NCBI GenBank assembly: GCA_903898725.1
Contig: CAIUGQ010000084.1
Span: forward strand, 1 to 8,368
DNA: 8,368 nucleotides
Source: an uncultured Burkholderiales bacterium
GTDB lineage: Bacteria; Pseudomonadota; Gammaproteobacteria; Burkholderiales; Burkholderiaceae_E
Direction: 5' to 3'
Shown: in pieces, positions 6,610 through 8,368 of the stretch
Layout of the letters: each line of letters opens with the position of its first letter
How positions within the stretch are numbered: position 1 is the first letter of the stretch
Made by a program: the position numbers and the translations under genes
The notes under the pieces: model-generated
Told to the model about the DNA's origin: nothing
What the model saw: the letters and a program-made list of their open reading frames with translations, nothing else
The model's database searches: none

Positions 6610-7066
6610 CTTCGGGCTGTCACGCGACCCGTACGGCCGGCTCGTGCTGACCGCGGCGGACGGCGTCGAGCATGTCGCGGTGGTGCCGGTACGGGCATTC
6701 CCGATCGGGGCACCGGACGAAGGCCTGTCGCTGGTGAGCGCCGACGGTCGCGAGCTCGCCTGGATCGAGCGGCTCGATGCGCTGGACGCGCCGCGTCGCA
6801 CGCTGATCGAGCAGGATCTGGCGAGCCGCGAGTTCGTGCCCGAGATCCGCGCGATCCGGGCGGTGTCGAGCTTCGCGACGCCGAGCACCTGGACGATCGA
6901 GACCGACCGCGGGCCGACCACCCTCGTGCTCAAGGGCGAGGAGGACATCCGCAGGCTCGCGCGCAGCTCGCTGCTGATCGCCGATCGCAGCGGCATCCAG
7001 TTCCTGGTGCGCGACATCACCGCCCTCGACCGGCCCAGCCGCAAGCTGCTCGACCGCTTCCTGTAG
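6602..7066 (+). CDS. DUF1854 family protein, cyanophycin-locus associated
   Basis: A 154-residue protein recognised as DUF1854 by its order of blocks: GLSLVSADGRELAWIERL near 41-58, the REFVPEIRAI block near 77-86, TWTIETDRGPTTLVLKGEEDIRRL near 97-120, and ADRSGIQFLVRDITALDRPS near 127-146. It has no signal peptide or membrane segment, so it is probably cytoplasmic. ATG 6602 is chosen because GAGGA (6592-6596) sits 5 bases before it and the protein then begins at a natural MADFGL. An earlier in-frame ATG at 6560 would add only residues encoded inside the transporter gene. The 8-base overlap with the transporter stop implies translational coupling and fixed stoichiometry. Such proteins occur beside the same ABC transporter and cphA genes in betaproteobacteria. 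The biochemical role is not known to me; an accessory subunit or regulator of the transporter is the simplest inference. Confidence 0.88.
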   Translation: MADFGLSRDPYGRLVLTAADGVEHVAVVPVRAFPIGAPDEGLSLVSADGRELAWIERLDALDAPRRTLIEQDLASREFVPEIRAIRAVSSFATPSTWTIETDRGPTTLVLKGEEDIRRLARSSLLIADRSGIQFLVRDITALDRPSRKLLDRFL

Positions 7067-7164
7067 GGTCGCCCGACGCCGTTTCGCGGGGCGCGCGGCC
7101 CGCCGGCCCGATGCGTCCGGACCGCCCCGCCCCGGTGCCCACCCCGCTTGCGGGACAAAAGGCG

Positions 7165-7170
7165 TAAAAT
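7165..7170 (+). promoter_or_regulatory. Candidate -10 box TAAAAT for the helicase gene
   Basis: TAAAAT (5 of 6 bases match the sigma-70 -10) stands out in an otherwise GC-rich 151-base gap between the DUF1854 stop and ATG 7218. No -35 is found at the usual 16-18 base distance; TTGCGG at 7148-7153 is too close (11 bases). A start near 7177 would leave a leader of about 40 bases before ATG 7218. The rest of the gap (7067-7145) shows no convincing terminator. Confidence 0.4.
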
Positions 7171-7217
7171 GCCCGGTTTTCGGCGTCATGCGGCCGAGCC
7201 GGCCGGACGCCCCCCCG

Positions 7218-8368
7218 ATGAGCGAAACAGAAACACCCCCCATCACCTTCAACGACTTCGGCCTGGCCGAGCCGATCTGTCGCGCCGTCGCCGAGCTCGG
7301 CTACCGCGAACCCACCCCGATCCAGGCCCAGGCGATCCCGGTCGTGATGACCGGCAAGGACGTCATGGGGGCCGCGCAGACCGGAACGGGCAAGACCGCC
7401 GGCTTCGCGCTGCCGATCATCCATCGGCTGCTGCCGCTGGCGAGCAGCAGCGCATCGCCCGCCCGCCACCCGGTGCGCGCGCTGATGCTCGCGCCGACCC
7501 GCGAGCTCGCCGACCAGATCTACCAGAACGTCGCCGCCTACGCGAAGCACACGCCGCTGCGCTGCGCGGTGGTGTTCGGCGGCGTCGACATGAAGCCGCA
7601 GACCGCGGCGCTGCGCAACGGCTGCGAGCTGCTGGTCGCGACGCCCGGCCGCCTGCTCGACCACGTCGAGCAGCGCACGACGAACCTGTCGCAGGTCCAG
7701 ATCCTCGTGCTCGACGAGGCGGACCGGATGCTCGACATGGGCTTCCTGCCGGACATCCAGCGGATCATCAACCTGCTGTCGAAGGACCGCCAGAACCTGA
7801 TGTTCTCGGCGACCTTCTCGGGCGAGATCCGCAAGCTCGCCGAGAGCTTCCTGAAGAACCCGCAGCTCATCGAGGTCGCTCGCCGCAACGCGCTGGCCGA
7901 GAACATCTCGCAGGTGGTCTATCGGGTGCCGTCGGTCGAGCACAAGCGCGCGGCGGTGGCCAAGCTGGTCCGCGACAACGGCCTTTCCCAGGTCATCGTG
8001 TTCTCGAACACGAAGATCGGCTGCGGACGCCTGGCCAGGGAGCTCGAGAAGGACGGCCTGAACTCGGCCGCCATCCACGGCGACAAGACGCAGCAGGAGC
8101 GCCTCAAGACGCTCGAGGACTTCAAGGCCGGCAAGATCGTGGTCCTGGTGGCGACCGACGTCGCCGCGCGCGGCCTCGACATCGCCGAGCTGCCCGCGGT
8201 CATCAACTACGACCTGCCGTACTCGCCCGAAGACTACGTGCACCGCATCGGCCGGACCGGCCGCGCGGGGGCCTCGGGCATGGCGCTCTCGCTGATGACC
8301 GGCAGCAACGACGAGCGGCTGCTTGCCGACATCGAGAAGCTGGTCAAGAGCAAGCTGCCCGTCGAGGA
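7218..8368 (+). CDS. rhlE: RhlE-type DEAD-box ATP-dependent RNA helicase (3' end outside window)
   Basis: Unwinds RNA duplexes with ATP, typically in ribosome assembly, RNA decay or cold adaptation. The window holds 383 residues: both RecA-like domains are nearly complete, while the variable C-terminal tail is missing. Motifs in order: Q motif (F11 to Q36, with PTPIQ), motif I AQTGTGKT with K59, motif Ia PTREL, motif Ib TPGR, motif II DEAD (166-169), motif III SAT (197-199), motif IV VIVFSNT, motif V ATDVAARGLDI, motif VI HRIGRTGR (342-349). No catalytic residue is missing. ATG 7218 puts the Q-motif phenylalanine at residue 11, as is usual; an in-frame ATG at 7188 would add ten residues and cannot be excluded. 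No Shine-Dalgarno is seen: the bases before ATG are a run of C. A TAAAAT box upstream suggests separate transcription. The RhlE subgroup is assigned from overall resemblance; DEAD-box membership is certain. Confidence 0.93.
   Translation, partial: MSETETPPITFNDFGLAEPICRAVAELGYREPTPIQAQAIPVVMTGKDVMGAAQTGTGKTAGFALPIIHRLLPLASSSASPARHPVRALMLAPTRELADQIYQNVAAYAKHTPLRCAVVFGGVDMKPQTAALRNGCELLVATPGRLLDHVEQRTTNLSQVQILVLDEADRMLDMGFLPDIQRIINLLSKDRQNLMFSATFSGEIRKLAESFLKNPQLIEVARRNALAENISQVVYRVPSVEHKRAAVAKLVRDNGLSQVIVFSNTKIGCGRLARELEKDGLNSAAIHGDKTQQERLKTLEDFKAGKIVVLVATDVAARGLDIAELPAVINYDLPYSPEDYVHRIGRTGRAGASGMALSLMTGSNDERLLADIEKLVKSKLPVE

Noticed and set aside
4362..6650. 762-codon open frame on the plus strand in another frame of the transporter
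   Set aside because: Out-of-frame shadow; the other frame contains every ABC motif in order.
4270..7158. 962-codon open frame on the minus strand opposite the transporter and DUF1854
   Set aside because: Long only because high GC removes stop codons; repeated Asp/Gln/Arg/His runs, no domain, and both genes opposite it are solidly identified.
7067..7164. Terminator after DUF1854
   Set aside because: There are GC-rich partial repeats but no clean stem followed by a U-run; the TTTT near 7177 follows no adequate stem.
7188..7217. Earlier in-frame ATG for the helicase
   Set aside because: Adds a Pro/Arg-rich decapeptide and would leave a leader of only about 11 bases from the TAAAAT-based start; less likely but not excluded.

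Overview
The window is very GC-rich, with G or C at nearly all third codon positions. It reads as a chromosomal segment of a high-GC betaproteobacterium, probably Burkholderiales-like. This rests on the gene content: a tandem pair of cyanophycin synthetase paralogues facing an ABC transporter plus DUF1854 gene, an arrangement I associate with Burkholderiales-type genomes. No species can be named from the sequence alone. There are no tRNA or rRNA genes, insertion sequences, CRISPR arrays or phage genes.

Layout. The left half (1-4018) is read leftward. First comes a 726-residue cyanophycin synthetase paralogue (4018 to 1838, CphA' type). After a 59-base gap follows a second cyanophycin synthetase (start 1778) that runs off the left edge after 592 residues. 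A 284-base divergent control region (4019-4302) holds three neighbouring inverted repeats. The right half is read rightward: a 768-residue ABC exporter with an unusual N-terminal extension (4303-6609), a DUF1854 gene overlapping it by 8 bases (6602-7066), a 151-base gap with a -10-like box, and a RhlE-type DEAD-box RNA helicase (start 7218) that runs off the right edge.

How the genes fit together. Cyanophycin is a nitrogen reserve with a poly-aspartate backbone and an arginine on each side chain. In the known enzyme, the ATP-grasp (G) domain adds Asp, the Mur-ligase-like (M) domain adds Arg, and an N-domain site with an HxxEH motif trims polymer to make primers. The two paralogues here keep different parts of this machine. 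CphA' keeps HxxEH and a canonical G-domain loop, but its Mur P-loop lacks the lysine and its Mur C-terminal domain is absent. The downstream CphA has a perfect Mur P-loop, but no HxxEH and an altered G-domain loop. This suggests division of labour, perhaps in a hetero-oligomer. The divergent ABC/DUF1854 pair is probably part of the same cyanophycin-linked locus, but its substrate is unknown. The helicase looks like a housekeeping neighbour with its own promoter.
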